Shown here: positions 22,379 through 35,076 of the stretch, one piece after another
Numbering within the stretch: position 1 is the stretch's first letter
Layout: every line of letters starts with the position of its first letter
NCBI GenBank assembly: GCA_003667245.1
Contig: RCNN01000108.1
Location: forward strand, 1-64,000
From: Heterostelium multicystogenum
Taxonomy: Eukaryota > Evosea > Eumycetozoa > Acytosteliales > Acytosteliaceae
Direction: 5' to 3'
Length of the DNA stretch: 64,000 nt
Program-made: the position numbers and the translations under genes
The notes under the pieces: model-generated
What the model was told of the DNA's origin: nothing
The model's input: only the letters and a program-made list of their open reading frames with translations
The model's database searches: none

Positions 22379-25300
22379 TTATTTGGATGATGTGACATTG
22401 TTTGTTTGTGAACTAGCGATCTGACCAAATAGATTTAGATTAGCCAATATGCATTTTATATTCGTGACCATGTACTTTAATGCTTTTGTCCAATTGACTT
22501 CAGAGTTGCCTGAAACCCTAATAGACTGGAAACCATTGTTACCACCTATCTTGTCTTTTTCAATTTTGAATGGGAATGTTATATTCTTGAAAAGCGAACA
22601 CATCTCATTGACACATCCAAGGAATGCTTCCATACCGATATCAAACTTGTGTTCTCGACTCCAAATGAATGATCTAAAATATATTTCATCACCTCCATAC
22701 AGCGGATATGCTTCTTTATCACTTTTTGACTGAATCAATGGCTTATTTCCCATAGGTATTAGCTTGTGTCTAAATTAACAGATTAATATGATAAATCCTA
22801 GATTATTGCTTAGCATCTTTACATACTTGGTAAATGTATAGTTTAACTGTTTGGCGATTGTATGTACCAGTAATACGATTTGACCCATTGCACCATTGAT
22901 TTCGTCCCATTCCACCTTGTTCTTTGGTAGTGTTCCAAGGCGTAGATCGTTTATCTTTACAATGGTATGTTCATCGATCTTTTCAAAAGTGATTTGAAAT
23001 ACCTCTTTGACGATATTTAAATCATTAAGATAATCGAGATCCTCTTTCATTGTTGCGATTTGTGACTCCAATATCTTCTTTTGTCCGACCAAATTAAAAT
23101 ACTCTTGATAGAAATGATTGACAGTATTATAATGTGACTTTTCTTCTATCTTGATTTCGCCACGAATATCCTCCAACTTATTTCTAATATCAATAATGTC
23201 ATTACTATTCCTTTCTAATTGTAAATACTCATTCATTAATTCCAGCTCTTCTTGTTCAATCTATATATAAAAAATAAAAATATTAGCATAAATCGAAGAT
23301 GTATAATTCTTATCTTACCATTTTAATTTGATTATCTAATTCTTCATCTGTTAACTTTGATAGCTCTTCCCATTCACTTGTTTTATGTATTGCTGATGTA
23401 AATGATTGATTTGATACTGTTGATCGGGTTATGTTATTGTTGTCGTCATGCTTTATATTAATATTATGATCTTGTATAAATTGAGTATAGGTTGTGAAAT
23501 CACGTTGTAGCTCATGATTCATTCTCTCTAAGTAATCTTTTAGTGTGGATATACATGGTCCGCAGAGGGTAATGTGATGAGGTGTTGATATAGGTTGGGT
23601 TGGTAAAGTAGAAGGAAGTATATTGTTGAGATATTGAATCGGATGAACTTCACGATTCGATAGGATAATGGAGATGAATTGATTATTTTGTATATATTGG
23701 AGAAGTGTGAGGATATTTGGAAACCACTCTGACTGTAAGGTACGAGAACTGGCCTTTGTGAAATATAAAACGAAGTTCTTCTCGTCAAAAGATATAATGA
23801 AAGAGTATTTGTTATTCATCAATTGATGCAATTCATTGTTCTGTCCAACAGTACCAGCTCCAATACCAATTCCAATTCCACTTCCAACGCTACTGACACC
23901 ATCTTTTGTATTTACGAAATGTATACAATGTGAATTCCAAAGATTGAAAAATAGTGGATCGACATATAGATTCTTTATAAAAAATGGTATAACTTCTTTT
24001 AAATATGAATTTGGATTCTCTGCAGGAAACAAACAATGAACGTTAATTTAAAATCTGTCGAAACTATTAGTCTACATCAACTTACTTTTCATGAGCATTT
24101 GTAATCTTTCTATTTCGAATTTCGATAATTCTCTCGTTTGTTTTGGTAGTATTGATAATAGATATTTAATGTTATTTACAAGGTATACTAAATAGAACTT
24201 CTCTTCTTTCTGTAACAATGATTGAAGATCGGAACAAAAATGATTCACTGATCCTATAAACTGTTTCTCTTCGTTGATAATGATTGGTTTGTTCTTTACA
24301 TGGAAGTATTGTGGTGTCTGTGATGATGAGTGGAATACCAGCAGTGTGATGGCTTTGATTGGGTCGCAATATTTGATGATCTCCAAGAGACTCTTTGTGA
24401 AAACCAATGTTATTCTCCATTCACAGCCCAGTGGTGTATTCTTTTGTTTGGTTATTGAAATCTTTGCGTATTTCTTGAGAACGTCGGTAAATAGTACAGT
24501 CGGTGGTGATAAGAAGGGTGTGATTGAGTGAAGGAATTTAAGGGTGAATTGCTGCGTCGATTTCTCGAGGTTGCTAAGTGTGTGGTTTGTTATAGCGAGG
24601 TATCCCTTGAACTGAATTGAGATGTTCTTGTTTTGTGTGTCTAACAAGTCGTTCTTGATCAACGAGAGGTGGTCATACATGATCTTTAGATTATCACCAA
24701 GTCGATTGAATATAGCAATATCCAAGCTATAAGTAAACTCCTCAAGCTCATCCAAAAACTTTACTATCTCTGTCAGGTGCATTGTGATGTTGTGATGCTC
24801 CAAATCAAGCTGCGTCAGAATATTATAGTATTGCGATGAGAAGTTCTCCGACTGGTTGTAGAAATGAATGATATCCTGATCGACATGGATTGGAGGTGAT
24901 AGTGGGATGATATTCTGCTGTATCTTATATTGCTGCAATCGCTCCATATTTTGTGCTATATCTACAATCTCGTGTTCATATTGATGACTGCTTCTGTCGA
25001 TGTCTTTTGAGCAGTAATAGCACTTTTTATCATGACTGGAGTTCAGTGATGACGTTGTTGGCGAGGTAGAGAGCTGCTGTTGCTGCTGATAGTGGTGATA
25101 CTGCTGTGATTGCTGTTGATTAAATATACTGGTGCTCTCGCCCAAACTTCCTGTCGTCGACCTGACAGCAACACCGCTACTCACTGTATTTAGATTGGGC
25201 ACAGAGTGAGAGTGCGCATAGTAATGGTGGCCACTGCCAACGCTACCGCCACCAGCCAACATGTCTATGGGTGAAGCACTGGGAGTGACAGTATGAGAAC

Positions 25301-25828
25301 CAACCAAAAACGATTCCATACCACTTTTATAGCTATTCTTTCTTCCCATGACACCTGGGATATTGATAGGGTTTGAACTTATAGGTTTAAAACTATTAAT
25401 ATCATCTTTATCACGTGGTGGTTGCTGATGTTGTAGTTGTTGTTGTTGTTGCTGTATATAATTAGTATTAGTATTATTAGTATTATTATTATTACTATTA
25501 TTAAGGATGAAGTTTTTGGTGAATGTATTGTTTGATGAAGAAGAAGAAGACGATAATGATAATGTCAAAGAGGAAGTGTCGTTATTGGTGTTATTTGAAA
25601 TCGAGGTGGTTGAGCCTGATGACGATGATATGAATTCCTAACCAATACCCAATCGGAAATCGTCGGCTGTTGTATGCCATCTTTGTCTATTGTATCTTTG
25701 CTGATGCTGTTGTTGTTTCTATTAGAATTATTAGTATTATTGCTATTGGAAGTACTAGAGGTGGTGGTGTTATTGTTGTTGTTGTTTGGCGTGCTAATGG
25801 TATTATTACTATTATTGGTATTAGACAT
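22379..25828 (-). CDS. atg6: Autophagy protein Atg6/Beclin 1, long form
   Basis: Beclin/Atg6 scaffolds the Vps34 PI3-kinase complex in autophagy and endosomal sorting. Exons are 25828-24086, 24019-23319, 23260-22827 and 22769-22379; joins MKK-NPNSY, KM-IEQEE and TK-HKLIPMGN are in frame. The Beclin core occupies the end: a coiled coil (ELELMNEYLQLERN, HFYQEYFNLVGQKKILESQI), then the evolutionarily conserved domain (INDLRLGTLPKNKVEWDEIN, GMEAFLGCVNEM, WTKALKYMVTNIKCILANL). A CGPC pair precedes the coiled coil and a second, CYYC, lies far upstream. The N-terminal extension of about 600 residues, with Asn/Gln tracts and an unassigned region, makes about 1,090 residues, as in the long dictyostelid Atg6 proteins. 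One frame break lies near 25637. Confidence 0.88.
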
Positions 25829-26271
25829 TAATAATATATTATATCCATATATATATATTCATATATAAAATAAAACAAAATTCAAAAATTGGTAATAAAT
25901 AAATTAATAATAATAAAGTTTATTAATGACCATTATATATCATAATAATAATAAAACAAAAATTTCAATTTTATTTAATTTTGTTGTTGTTGTGATTAAT
26001 CAGTAGTTTTTAAAAGTTTTAATGAAGTATTGTATTGGTTCATGAACCAATAGCACAACTTGCTTTTGAGTTGAAATGTAGTATTTGGATTACCAAAAAA
26101 TCATATTATATCTATCTATTGCGTTATACTCAAAATGATTATCAATAATGAAAAAAACCAAGGTTATAAAGATAAGAGACTTTTTAAAAATACAATTTAT
26201 ATATTTAAATTCTATATGATTATTATGACTGTTTTAATTATATTGTTCTTTTGTGTTGATTATTTAGTTGT
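25829..26271. other. Spacer between Atg6 and citrate synthase
   Basis: AT-rich region holding the Atg6 promoter and the citrate synthase 3' end. A plus-strand frame at 26135-26323 is a composition artefact. Confidence 0.5.
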
Positions 26272-27852
26272 TTATGATGAACTTGTCACTTTTGAATATC
26301 TCTTGGTGGTTGATGAAGAATAGAAATCTTGTGAACGAACTTTGGCAGGTGGACGACCTTCAATTGGAACGTAGTTTCTAAACCATTCACCCTTGTACAC
26401 TTGACGTGGACGATAGATCTTAGTTTCTGGATCTTCGCAGTGTTCGATCCAGTGAGCCAACCAACCAACAGCACGTGGGATGGTGAAGAGGACTGGGAAC
26501 ATATCGGTTGGGAATCCCATTGCCTTGTAGATGAGACCAGAGTAGAAATCAACATTGGGATAAAGCTTTCTTTGGATAAAGTATTCGTCGCTCAAAGCTT
26601 GCTTCTCGAGCTCGGTGGCAACTTCGATGAGTGGCTCCTTTCCGAGTGAGTCAAAAACTTCGTAGGCTACACGACGAATGATCTTAGCACGTGGGTCGTA
26701 ATTCTTGTAGATACGATGTCCGAATCCCATCAACTTCTTTTTCTTTGCTTTGACGTCGGCGATGAACTGTGGAACGTTGTCCTTGGATCCAATTTGCTGT
26801 AGCATATCTAAAACTGCCTCGTTGGCACCACCATGAGATGGACCGTAGAGGGCACCAGCAGCACGGCAACCGAGGTATATGGGTCGGTACCAGATGAGGC
26901 AATATGTCTCATTGCGGCGGTGGAGCAGTTCAACTCGTGATCGGCATGAAGAATGAACAAGATCTCGAGAGCACGGCACAAGACTGGATTTGGCTTGTAG
27001 TCCTGCTCGGAGAGCTTATCCAACATATATAAGAAATTTTCAGTGTATCCCAAGTGGTTGACAGGGGTGTTGTATGGACGACCAATACGATGACGCCATG
27101 CGCAAGCAGCGATGGTTGGAAGCTTACCAACGATACGCAAGATCTGTTTGTTACGAACTGACTCTGACTTGAAAATGTCTTGTCCGACGAGGGCTGGATT
27201 GGCCTCTGGGTAGAAAGTTCCAAGTGCAGCAACAGTACTGATCAACATACCCATTGGATGTGCATCGTAACGGAAGGTCTTCATCATACCGACCAAGTTC
27301 TCGTGAAGGAATGTGTGTGTCATGATACGATGTGACCATGAGTCCAACTGTGCTTTATTGGGGAGATTACCATTGATCAATAGGTAAGCAACCTCAAGGA
27401 AGCTGGAACGTTCTGCCAACTCTTCAATTGGATATCCTCTGTATTCTTAAAATTCCCTTATCACCATCGATGTAGGTGATAGTTGAAGTAACAACGGCTG
27501 TGTTTTGGAATCCTGGATCGTAAACCATCAATCCATTATCTCCAGCTGTCTCTGAAACCTCTCTGAATGCCAAAGCATTGACAGTTAAATCTTTAATTGG
27601 CACATTATATGTTTTACCTGTACGATTATCTGTGATTGTAATTGAATCCTTCCTAGAATTGGTTAAACAATACATTGACAAATTCGATCAATATTCATTT
27701 TCTTTTGATAATTCATTCATAAATCCACTTAATTTCTCTACTTACTTTACTTTTCCGGAGACATTGTTTAACTCCAATTCGTCTTGATCCTCTACATCAT
27801 CTTCGACCATCAGATGATTGACCAAATTATTGATTCTGCCCAAATGTGACAT
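26272..27852 (-). CDS. cshA: Citrate synthase, peroxisomal type
   Basis: It condenses acetyl-CoA and oxaloacetate to citrate. Exon 1 (27852-27746) encodes [24 protein letters not shown] fits the PTS2 peroxisomal signal (R-I-x5-H-L). Exon 2 starts at 27652 ([11 protein letters not shown]). Catalytic signatures are [21 protein letters not shown] (His), [13 protein letters not shown] (His), [14 protein letters not shown] and [14 protein letters not shown] (Asp). The C-terminus ends in Ser/Lys-rich [12 protein letters not shown]. Two breaks: one extra A near 27447, where [12 protein letters not shown] should continue, and one missing G near 26865, at SVAGAAGALYG. Both are simple repairs in an otherwise conserved enzyme, so I read them as sequence errors. 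A glyoxylate/beta-oxidation link is inferred. Confidence 0.9.
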
Positions 27853-29990
27853 GTTAGTCAACAACTATTTCTGATAGATAAACAGTATACTACTATACAA
27901 ACTAGATATGACTATGATATTATAATATAAACTATTCAATGACTCTAAATTAAGATCACAAGATTAGATAGTTTGAAGATGTCTATGTCTTGTTCACCAA
28001 AAAAATTATGAAAATAATAAAATAAAAACAAATTTAAATAAATTTAGTTTGTTTTTTTGTTGTTGTTTTGTTTTGCAAAATAATATAAATTATCAACTTT
28101 TGCTTTTGTTTGTTGGGTGGAATGTGTTATGTTGTTGTTGTTGTTCACAAAAAAAGAAGATGGTGATTCGTGTCTTTGCTTTATGATTGTTGTTAAAATT
28201 ATAAATAAATCAATAAATAAATGAATAAAAATTGAAAATTGACAATTGTTATTAGTTTATTTATTTAATAATTTATTTATATATATTTTAGGTATAATAA
28301 TAATAATAATACTAATACTAATAATAAATAGATTATACAATTTTTGTTAAAACAATATTCAAATGCGATTCATTCATACATTCATATTCGCAACAACCAA
28401 CTACTATTTGATGTTGTACAGCATTTGAAATTTCTAAAATATAAAAAAAATAAAATAAATTACTGGTTAGTTGGGTTGAATTCAATTTGAAATGAAATTC
28501 CCTATTTAGGTCATTACAATCGTGATTCTAATTTATCTTTTTTTTTATGTATGAAAGATGTTTTTTTTATGTAATAATGTTGATGTTTGCACCATTATTC
28601 ATAAAGTTAGTCATTTCCTTACTAAATAGTAAGAAGCACTGTGTTGTGTGATGTTGGAATGACGAATGAATAGATTATTATCATTAATATTAATTAATTT
28701 TGATGATAAATGAAAACAATCAATCAACAAGACAAAAGTTTAGAAAATCTAAACATCTGCTAAAAGTTAAATACCATGCCGAGCTACTCTTCCACCTCAA
28801 TACCACTCCACTTTGGTCATTGGGTCCAAATTATAATTTTATGGAATGAATCTGATTGATTTTACAAAGTTAGTTAGTTTTCTTTGGTTCTTTTGATAAT
28901 GAATGAGATTTCTCCTGATGTTGTTGGATCAGTGCCGACAACAACAATAATGAAGAACTATATTTGGATCTAAATGTGGAACTTAAGTTGAAATAATATC
29001 CAATTTTACTTCCTCATATTTTTCAGAACTTACCAACAATCATTTTACACCATTTATTGATTCAACAGGTCCGATATTTACACATATACATATATACATA
29101 TTTATATACAAATAGTATTAGATAAATTTATATAGATTTATTCTTCTGTTTGTTATACTAAGATTTAAACATTCAAAATGAAACAATAGGATATCCAAAT
29201 TCATATGAAGAATCTTGATACATTTAGTGTATACTGATTTGCTTATCTGGATACAATCATTATAACAATGATATTCCAACAAGAGTCAATTAACAGCTAA
29301 ATGCAACTCTCATTCTCCAAAAACAATTAGTTTTCATAATTAGAGAATCTCTATGAATAAGTATTTATTTCATTAATATAAGTTATATGATCGTATTGGA
29401 GGTGTCTACTCAAGATACAGACTTCCAACAGCTACTCTAGATACTGTTGGAAGTCACAGAAATTTCAAATGGGACCATTGTAAAAACTGAAATTCCAGTG
29501 GCGTGAGTCTCTTTGAAGATCTTCAATTAAAACAACATCACACCACAACAATGAAAGGAAAAATTTCAAATAAAATAAATAAATTCATTTTCTTTTTCTT
29601 TTTTATAAATATTATTTTTTAACAATAACCAACACCACATCATTATTGAAAATAAAAAAAACCAAAATTTTTTAATAGATATCTTCTTCACTTTTCTTTG
29701 TATATTATATTGTTGTGTTAAATTATCATCAATCATTAGCTACACTTCAAATCAAACCAAATCAATCAATCAATCAAAAATATATAAATAAATAAATAAT
29801 AATAATAACTATTGATATTCTTGTAAATATAAATATTTATATTATTATTATAATTAACTTTAATTTATATATAAATTATCTAATCTATATCTTTATCTAT
29901 CTTATCTCTATAAAAATAAATATATAAACATTTGCAGTGTGTTGTTTTTGTTGTTGTTGTATAAAGTAATAATACTAAAGAAGTAGTAAA
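27853..29990. other. Long divergent intergenic region
   Basis: About 2.1 kb between citrate synthase and Rab GDI, AT-rich with TGTTG and TAA microsatellites. No open frame is supported. It contains a perfect 10-bp hairpin at 29428-29459. Promoters for both flanking genes must lie at its ends. Confidence 0.5.
29428..29459. repeat. Perfect hairpin in intergenic DNA
   Basis: CTTCCAACAG and its complement CTGTTGGAAG flank a 12-base loop. It stands in a locally GC-richer patch (about 29395-29530) 530 bases upstream of Rab GDI. It might mark a small RNA; nothing else supports that. Confidence 0.4.
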
Positions 29991-31443
29991 ATGGATGAAC
30001 ATTATGATGCTATTGTTTTGGGAACTGGTTTCAAGGAGTGTGTGTTGTCTGGACTCTTGTCAGTAGAGGGTAAGAAGGTCTTGCACATGGACCGTAAACG
30101 GTTACTACGGTGGTGAGTCTGCCTCCCTCAACTTGACCCAGATGTTCGAGAAGTTCCGTGCTGGTGCCAAGCCACCCGCCGAACTCGGAAGCACCCGTGA
30201 TTACAACATCGATTTGGTACCAAAGTTCATTCTCTCATCTGGTCTCTTGGTCAAGATGTTGCTCCACACTCAAGTCACCCGTTACCTCGACTTCAAGGTT
30301 GTCGACGGTTCATTTGTCTACAAGGGTGGAAAGATTCACAAGGTTCCAGCAACTGACACTGAAGCACTCAACTCACCACTCATGGGATTCTTTGAGAAGT
30401 TCTCCTGCAAGAAGTTCTTCCAATATGTACAACAATATGATGAGAATGATCCAAAGACACATGAAAGTAAGTTTAACCAATGTCAAACTGTTGCTTGTTT
30501 GAACATCACATCTAATTCAATAATCTTTTACTCTAGAATTGGATTTGAAGACTTTACCTATGAAGCAATTGTTTGCTAAATTTGGATTGAAGGAAGATAC
30601 CATCGATTTCATTGGACATGCTTTGGCCCTCTATCTCAATGATGAGTAAGTAACGACAATCAGCCTTCTCAACACTCATTTCATTGACTAACAGACTCTG
30701 CTATCAATAGTTATTTGGAGCGTCCATCTTTGGAAGCTGTTCAAAGAATTAAGTTGTATGCCGATTCTTTGGCTAGATACAGCAAATCACCATATATCTA
30801 CCCAATGTACGGTCTTGGTGAATTGCCACAAGCATTTGCTAGATTATCAGCCATCTATGGTGGTACTTATATGTTAAACAAACCAATCGACAAGGTATCA
30901 TTCGAGGACGGTAAGGTCAAGGTCGAATCACAAGGTGAGACTGCCACCGCTGACTACATCGTTGCCGACCCATCCTACTTCCCAGACAAGGTCAAGACTA
31001 CCGGAAAAATCATCCGTTCCATTTGCATCTTGAATGCCCCACTTCCAAACACCTCAAACGCAGAGTCATGCCAAATCATCATCCCACAAAAGCAAGTTGG
31101 TCGTAACAGTGATATCTACATTGGTTGTATCTCCTCTCCACATTGCGTATGTGCCAAGGGTAAATACATTGCCATTGTTTCAACCACCGTTGAGACTTCT
31201 GACCCCGAAAAAGAGTTGGCTCCAGCCTACGCTTTGCTCGGTCCAATCGTCGAGAAGTTTGTCCACATCTCACCATACTACGTTCCATTGGCCGACGGTC
31301 AACAAGACAACGTATACCTCTCTGAATCATACGATGCCACCTCCCACTTTGAAACCACCTGCGAGGACATCATGAACATCTACAAGAGAATCCTCAAGAA
31401 GGATTTGATTCTCAAGACCGACAAGCCACAAGATGACCAATAA
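29991..31443 (+). CDS. Rab GDP dissociation inhibitor (Rab GDI)
   Basis: GDI extracts GDP-bound prenylated Rabs from membranes and recycles them. Exons are 29991-30466, 30537-30645 and 30711-31443, with joins HE-KLDLKTL and ND-DYLERPS. Family motifs: [20 protein letters not shown] (FAD-like fold), [12 protein letters not shown] after repair, and [17 protein letters not shown]; then [17 protein letters not shown] and [14 protein letters not shown]. The length of about 445 residues fits the family. Exon 1 has one extra A at 30096-30098 (GTAAACGG instead of GTAACGG), which shifts the frame exactly in the invariant NGYYGG motif. In an essential gene this is most likely a sequence error. Confidence 0.95.
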
Positions 31444-32321
31444 ATAATTATTACAAATCAAATCATTCCATTTTTTAAGAAATAAATAAAACCCAAATAA
31501 CAACAATAATCTGATCTTTTTTGATTTTATTTATTTTTAACACAATAACTTTAAGTGCCAGAGTGATATCACTGAGTTTAATTTCCCACAAAAGTCAAGC
31601 TGTGTGAATGTGAGTGACCTTAAGGTCAAAAAAGTGTTTAATCAATTTAAAAAAAAGCAAACATTTTTTAAAAATTATTTGAAAAAAGTCGGTTGTTTGT
31701 TTTTTTATAAATTAAAATATAGTTTGAAATTTGATTATTATAAAGTTTTTTTGGTAAACAATCAGGCTTATCACTGTATCATTGTTGTTGTTTTATTTTA
31801 TTTATAAATATATTCTTTATCTATTATTATTAATAATATTATTAGTTTTTGTGTAGATTGATTTTAACAATTGATCATCATTACAATTCAATTTTCATCC
31901 ATCATATATAAATATAGTAGTATACAAAAGTAGGTTATCAAATAGTATAAATACTAAAAAGTTGCTTTGTAATCAAATATAAAATTTAAAAACTAGCTAA
32001 AACACATTCATCTTGTTTTGTGGGTAGTTGTTTTATACTATAATAAAATATATCTATTTATATTATGAGTGAGTGGTTTTTATTGTGAATCAAAATTTTT
32101 ATGTGTGTAATCAATGCATCAATCAAATAGTTATTAATAATCATCATCATCATCATCAGAAAAACAAACAAACATCATCATCATCATCAAATATATCAAA
32201 AATTTAGTTATTAGTACAATTTAGTTATAAGATCCAAATCAACTAATATTTTAATGTTTTTTATTTCTTATAGAAGTAGATAATTTGATTTAGATATAAT
32301 TTAGAAATCATCAATCATAAT
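31444..32321. other. AT-rich spacer
   Basis: It contains the 3' end of Rab GDI and the promoter of the kinase, with ATC repeats near 32140-32190. No gene was seen. Confidence 0.55.
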
Positions 32322-34121
32322 ATGGTAAATAATAATGATGGTAATCCAATTGAAGGATTACCTCCTTCAAAAGGTGATGATATCTTTGGAATAGATTACG
32401 CCGATTTGGTTTGGAGAACATCATTGGAAGAGGTTCATTTGGACAAGTCCCAGAAAGCATCCTATTTCGGAACAGACGTCGCAGTTAAATCATTAAGCTC
32501 ATTAGTTTCTATTGATCCAGATTATTATAAATTCATGCAAAGAGAAATTAGAATTCTAATGTAAGTAAACCTATTTATTTTTGGCTTAAAACCTTGTTTC
32601 AACTGACTGATCTAATTATTATTATTTCAGGGATATGAGACACCCCAATATTGTCCAATATATTGGATCATGTAAACATGAGGATAAACACATGATCATC
32701 ACCGAGTTTATAAATGGAGGTGATTTTACATCAATATCTGAAAAGCAAAGGTCAAAGTGTGACATGGTCGCTAAAGATAAAATTGGCATTGGATATTGCT
32801 TCTGCATGTATGGATCTTTTAGTTTAGTTTTCTCCAAATGGTTCACCTTATTAATATCTCTCCTTTGCTATTTTAGTTTCATATTTACACAGTAAGAAAG
32901 TTATATTTAGAGATTTAAAAGCAAAGAATATTTTGATTGAGGAACATGGCGCAACTGTAAGAGCTAAAGTATGTGATTTTGGATTTGCAAGAATATTCGA
33001 TGTTGGCAACAGCGCTGAAAAGAAACAAGGATACCTAACAATTTGTGGCTCGGAAACTACCATGGCACCTGAAGTTATTGTTGGTTCAAATTATGATGAA
33101 ACTGTAAGTAAATACCAATGATAGTTGATTGTTTGTTTTTTGGATGGAAGGTCCTTTGAAAATACTAATCACTTTTCCATATTATAATTATTAATAGTGT
33201 GATGTTTATTCTTTTGGTATTTTGTTGTATGAAATGATTTGTGGAATTAGAATTGTAAAGAATGAATTGAAAAGATTGCCACAGGAGGCATTCGATTTGG
33301 ATTGTGATAGAGCATACCAATATGTGCCACCCAGTTGTCCAAAGGTATTCTGTGAGTTGGCAAGATTGTGTGTTAGCTACGAGCCAAGACAGCGTCCTTC
33401 TTTCAAGACAATCTGCATGGGACTCTCAGATTTGAACTCAAAACCATTCGAACAGTTGGCCTTAAAGGGTGGCAATCCAGTTTCAGTTGTCAACACCATG
33501 GTGTCGCCAAGAAGCAGCAATCACAATAGCGACAACGACGACAATAGCGGTGGAAGTGGTGGCGCAAACGATGACAACAGCGTAGTATTCCAAGGCTCAG
33601 TTATCTACAACAACACTGTCAATGCATACAGCTCCGTGGTACTAGACGAATCGAAAGCAGAGGGAGCCAACCAATTTTTAGCTGAACAACAGCAACCCAA
33701 AAAGAATAGAATCACAAACTCCAGTTTCTTTAAACCACCAACTACATCAACAGCATCTGATATTTCTGTTTCAGCCTCCAATATCAGCTCATCGCCAACC
33801 GAAGAGTCATTCAGCGTACCATCAGCACTGTTGACATCGTTGACTTTGAACCAAATTAAATATCGTGATCCATCAATCTTTGAAGATCCAGAGAAGATTA
33901 TCAAGGAGAAGCAAAGATTTATGTCATCACCAAACCTGGAATTCAATAACAACAGCAGCAACAACAAAACTGATGAAGCAGAAAAAGACAAACCATCCAA
34001 TCTTGCTGCAACTTGGTCTCCAGCTATGAATCAAAGTAATCAAAACCAACAAAAGAAACACAAAAAAGAAGCAAAAGAGTCGCAAGAAGAAGAGATGATA
34101 AAATACCAAATAAAAATATAG
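32322..34121 (+). CDS. TKL-like protein kinase with degenerate Gly loop
   Basis: Four exons: 32322-32560, 32631-32807, 32877-33103 and 33198-34121, all with in-frame joins. Motifs are the VAVK Lys (GTDVAVKSL), RHPNIVQYIGSC, IFRDLKAKNIL (catalytic loop, Phe in place of His), CDFGFAR and TMAPEVIVGS. CDVYSFGILLYEMICG and RQRPSFKTIC complete the lobe. Before the Lys, the sequence ADLVWRTSLEEVHLDKSQKA lacks the usual GxGxxG glycines. One extra T near 32727 breaks exon 2; without it the text reads GGDLHQYLKSKGQSVTWSLK. The C-terminal tail of about 230 residues is Ser/Asn-rich. Since Lys, Asp and DFG remain, activity is possible; the substrate is unknown. Confidence 0.85.
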
Positions 34122-34245
34122 TTAACTAATGAATGAATCTATATATAAATCGTTGTTTTTGGTTTTGTTTTTAAATATACAAATTAATTTGTGATTTATT
34201 GAAAACATGATGGATCCATAATGGATCATTATAGTTCCAATCAAA

Positions 34246-35076
34246 TTATAAATTTGAGATACCAATGACACCACAGGCCAAACGAGCACCAGCGTGACCA
34301 GTGGTCTTGCTGTCTTCGAAGTTACCTTTACCTAAATCATCTGGGTCAGCATGGACGATCATGGTTCTACCAATGATGGAGTGCTCTCCAAAGAGTGAAA
34401 TGACCTTAGTCGGACAAGGAGGTCTTGAGGACAGCCTCAGTGACTTCAACATTACCTAAATCACCAACATGACGGTTCTCATCAGTTGGAGCACCGTGAT
34501 CTTTCTTGTGTGGGTTAAAATGTGGACCAGCAGAGATACAACCGTTGGTGTATCACCAAATTGATGGACATGGAATCCGTGCAATCCTATTAATGTACAA
34601 CAATCGATTGGGTATTAATACATAATGCTTCTTGAGTGTCCAATCCATTTTTCGAAAAATAAAAAAACCATACACTCACTTTCTCCCATTCCCGCTCACC
34701 TCTCTAACACACTACTACTGATCACTGGTGTTGTTTGTGGATTGTTGAGTTGTGTTGGTGGATTGTAGTAGTGGGTGTCAATTAATCCAATGGATTCAAT
34801 TTGTTAAATGATAATACCTTTTCCAAACCATGGATTTCAACATCGACCTTGACTGGTGATGATGGAGACTCTTGAGTGAAGTTGACGACTCCAGATACCT
34901 TATCTCCCTTTAATACGGCTACAGCTTTTTGACATTTATCTGTTTTTTTATTTAAATTATCACTATTGGTTTTAGTATTTTACTATATTATATGCAAAGA
35001 AGACAATAGCAAAAATGAACAGGAAAATCAACAATTTATATCTTGATGTTTGTTGCTGTGGATGTGCTGGTGGCAT
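34246..35076 (-). CDS. Cu/Zn superoxide dismutase with membrane anchor
   Basis: SOD domain: [20 protein letters not shown], then GFHVHQFGD (copper His), [15 protein letters not shown] (zinc site), [24 protein letters not shown] and [16 protein letters not shown]. All metal ligands and the second disulphide Cys are visible. The gene starts at 35076 with [14 protein letters not shown] followed by a hydrophobic segment, [18 protein letters not shown], a type II signal anchor, and a polar linker, [11 protein letters not shown]. This puts the enzyme outside the cytosol. An intron lies near 34830-34590. Four apparent single-base breaks occur (near 34978, the intron edge, 34545 and 34412). It probably detoxifies superoxide at the cell surface or in phagosomes. 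Confidence 0.8.

Noticed and set aside
30061..30130. Programmed frameshifting as the cause of the broken Rab GDI and other conserved genes
   Set aside because: Breaks are both +1 and -1, lack a common slippery motif, often lie in short homopolymers, and one (DHX33) is contradicted by a relic copy with the normal sequence.
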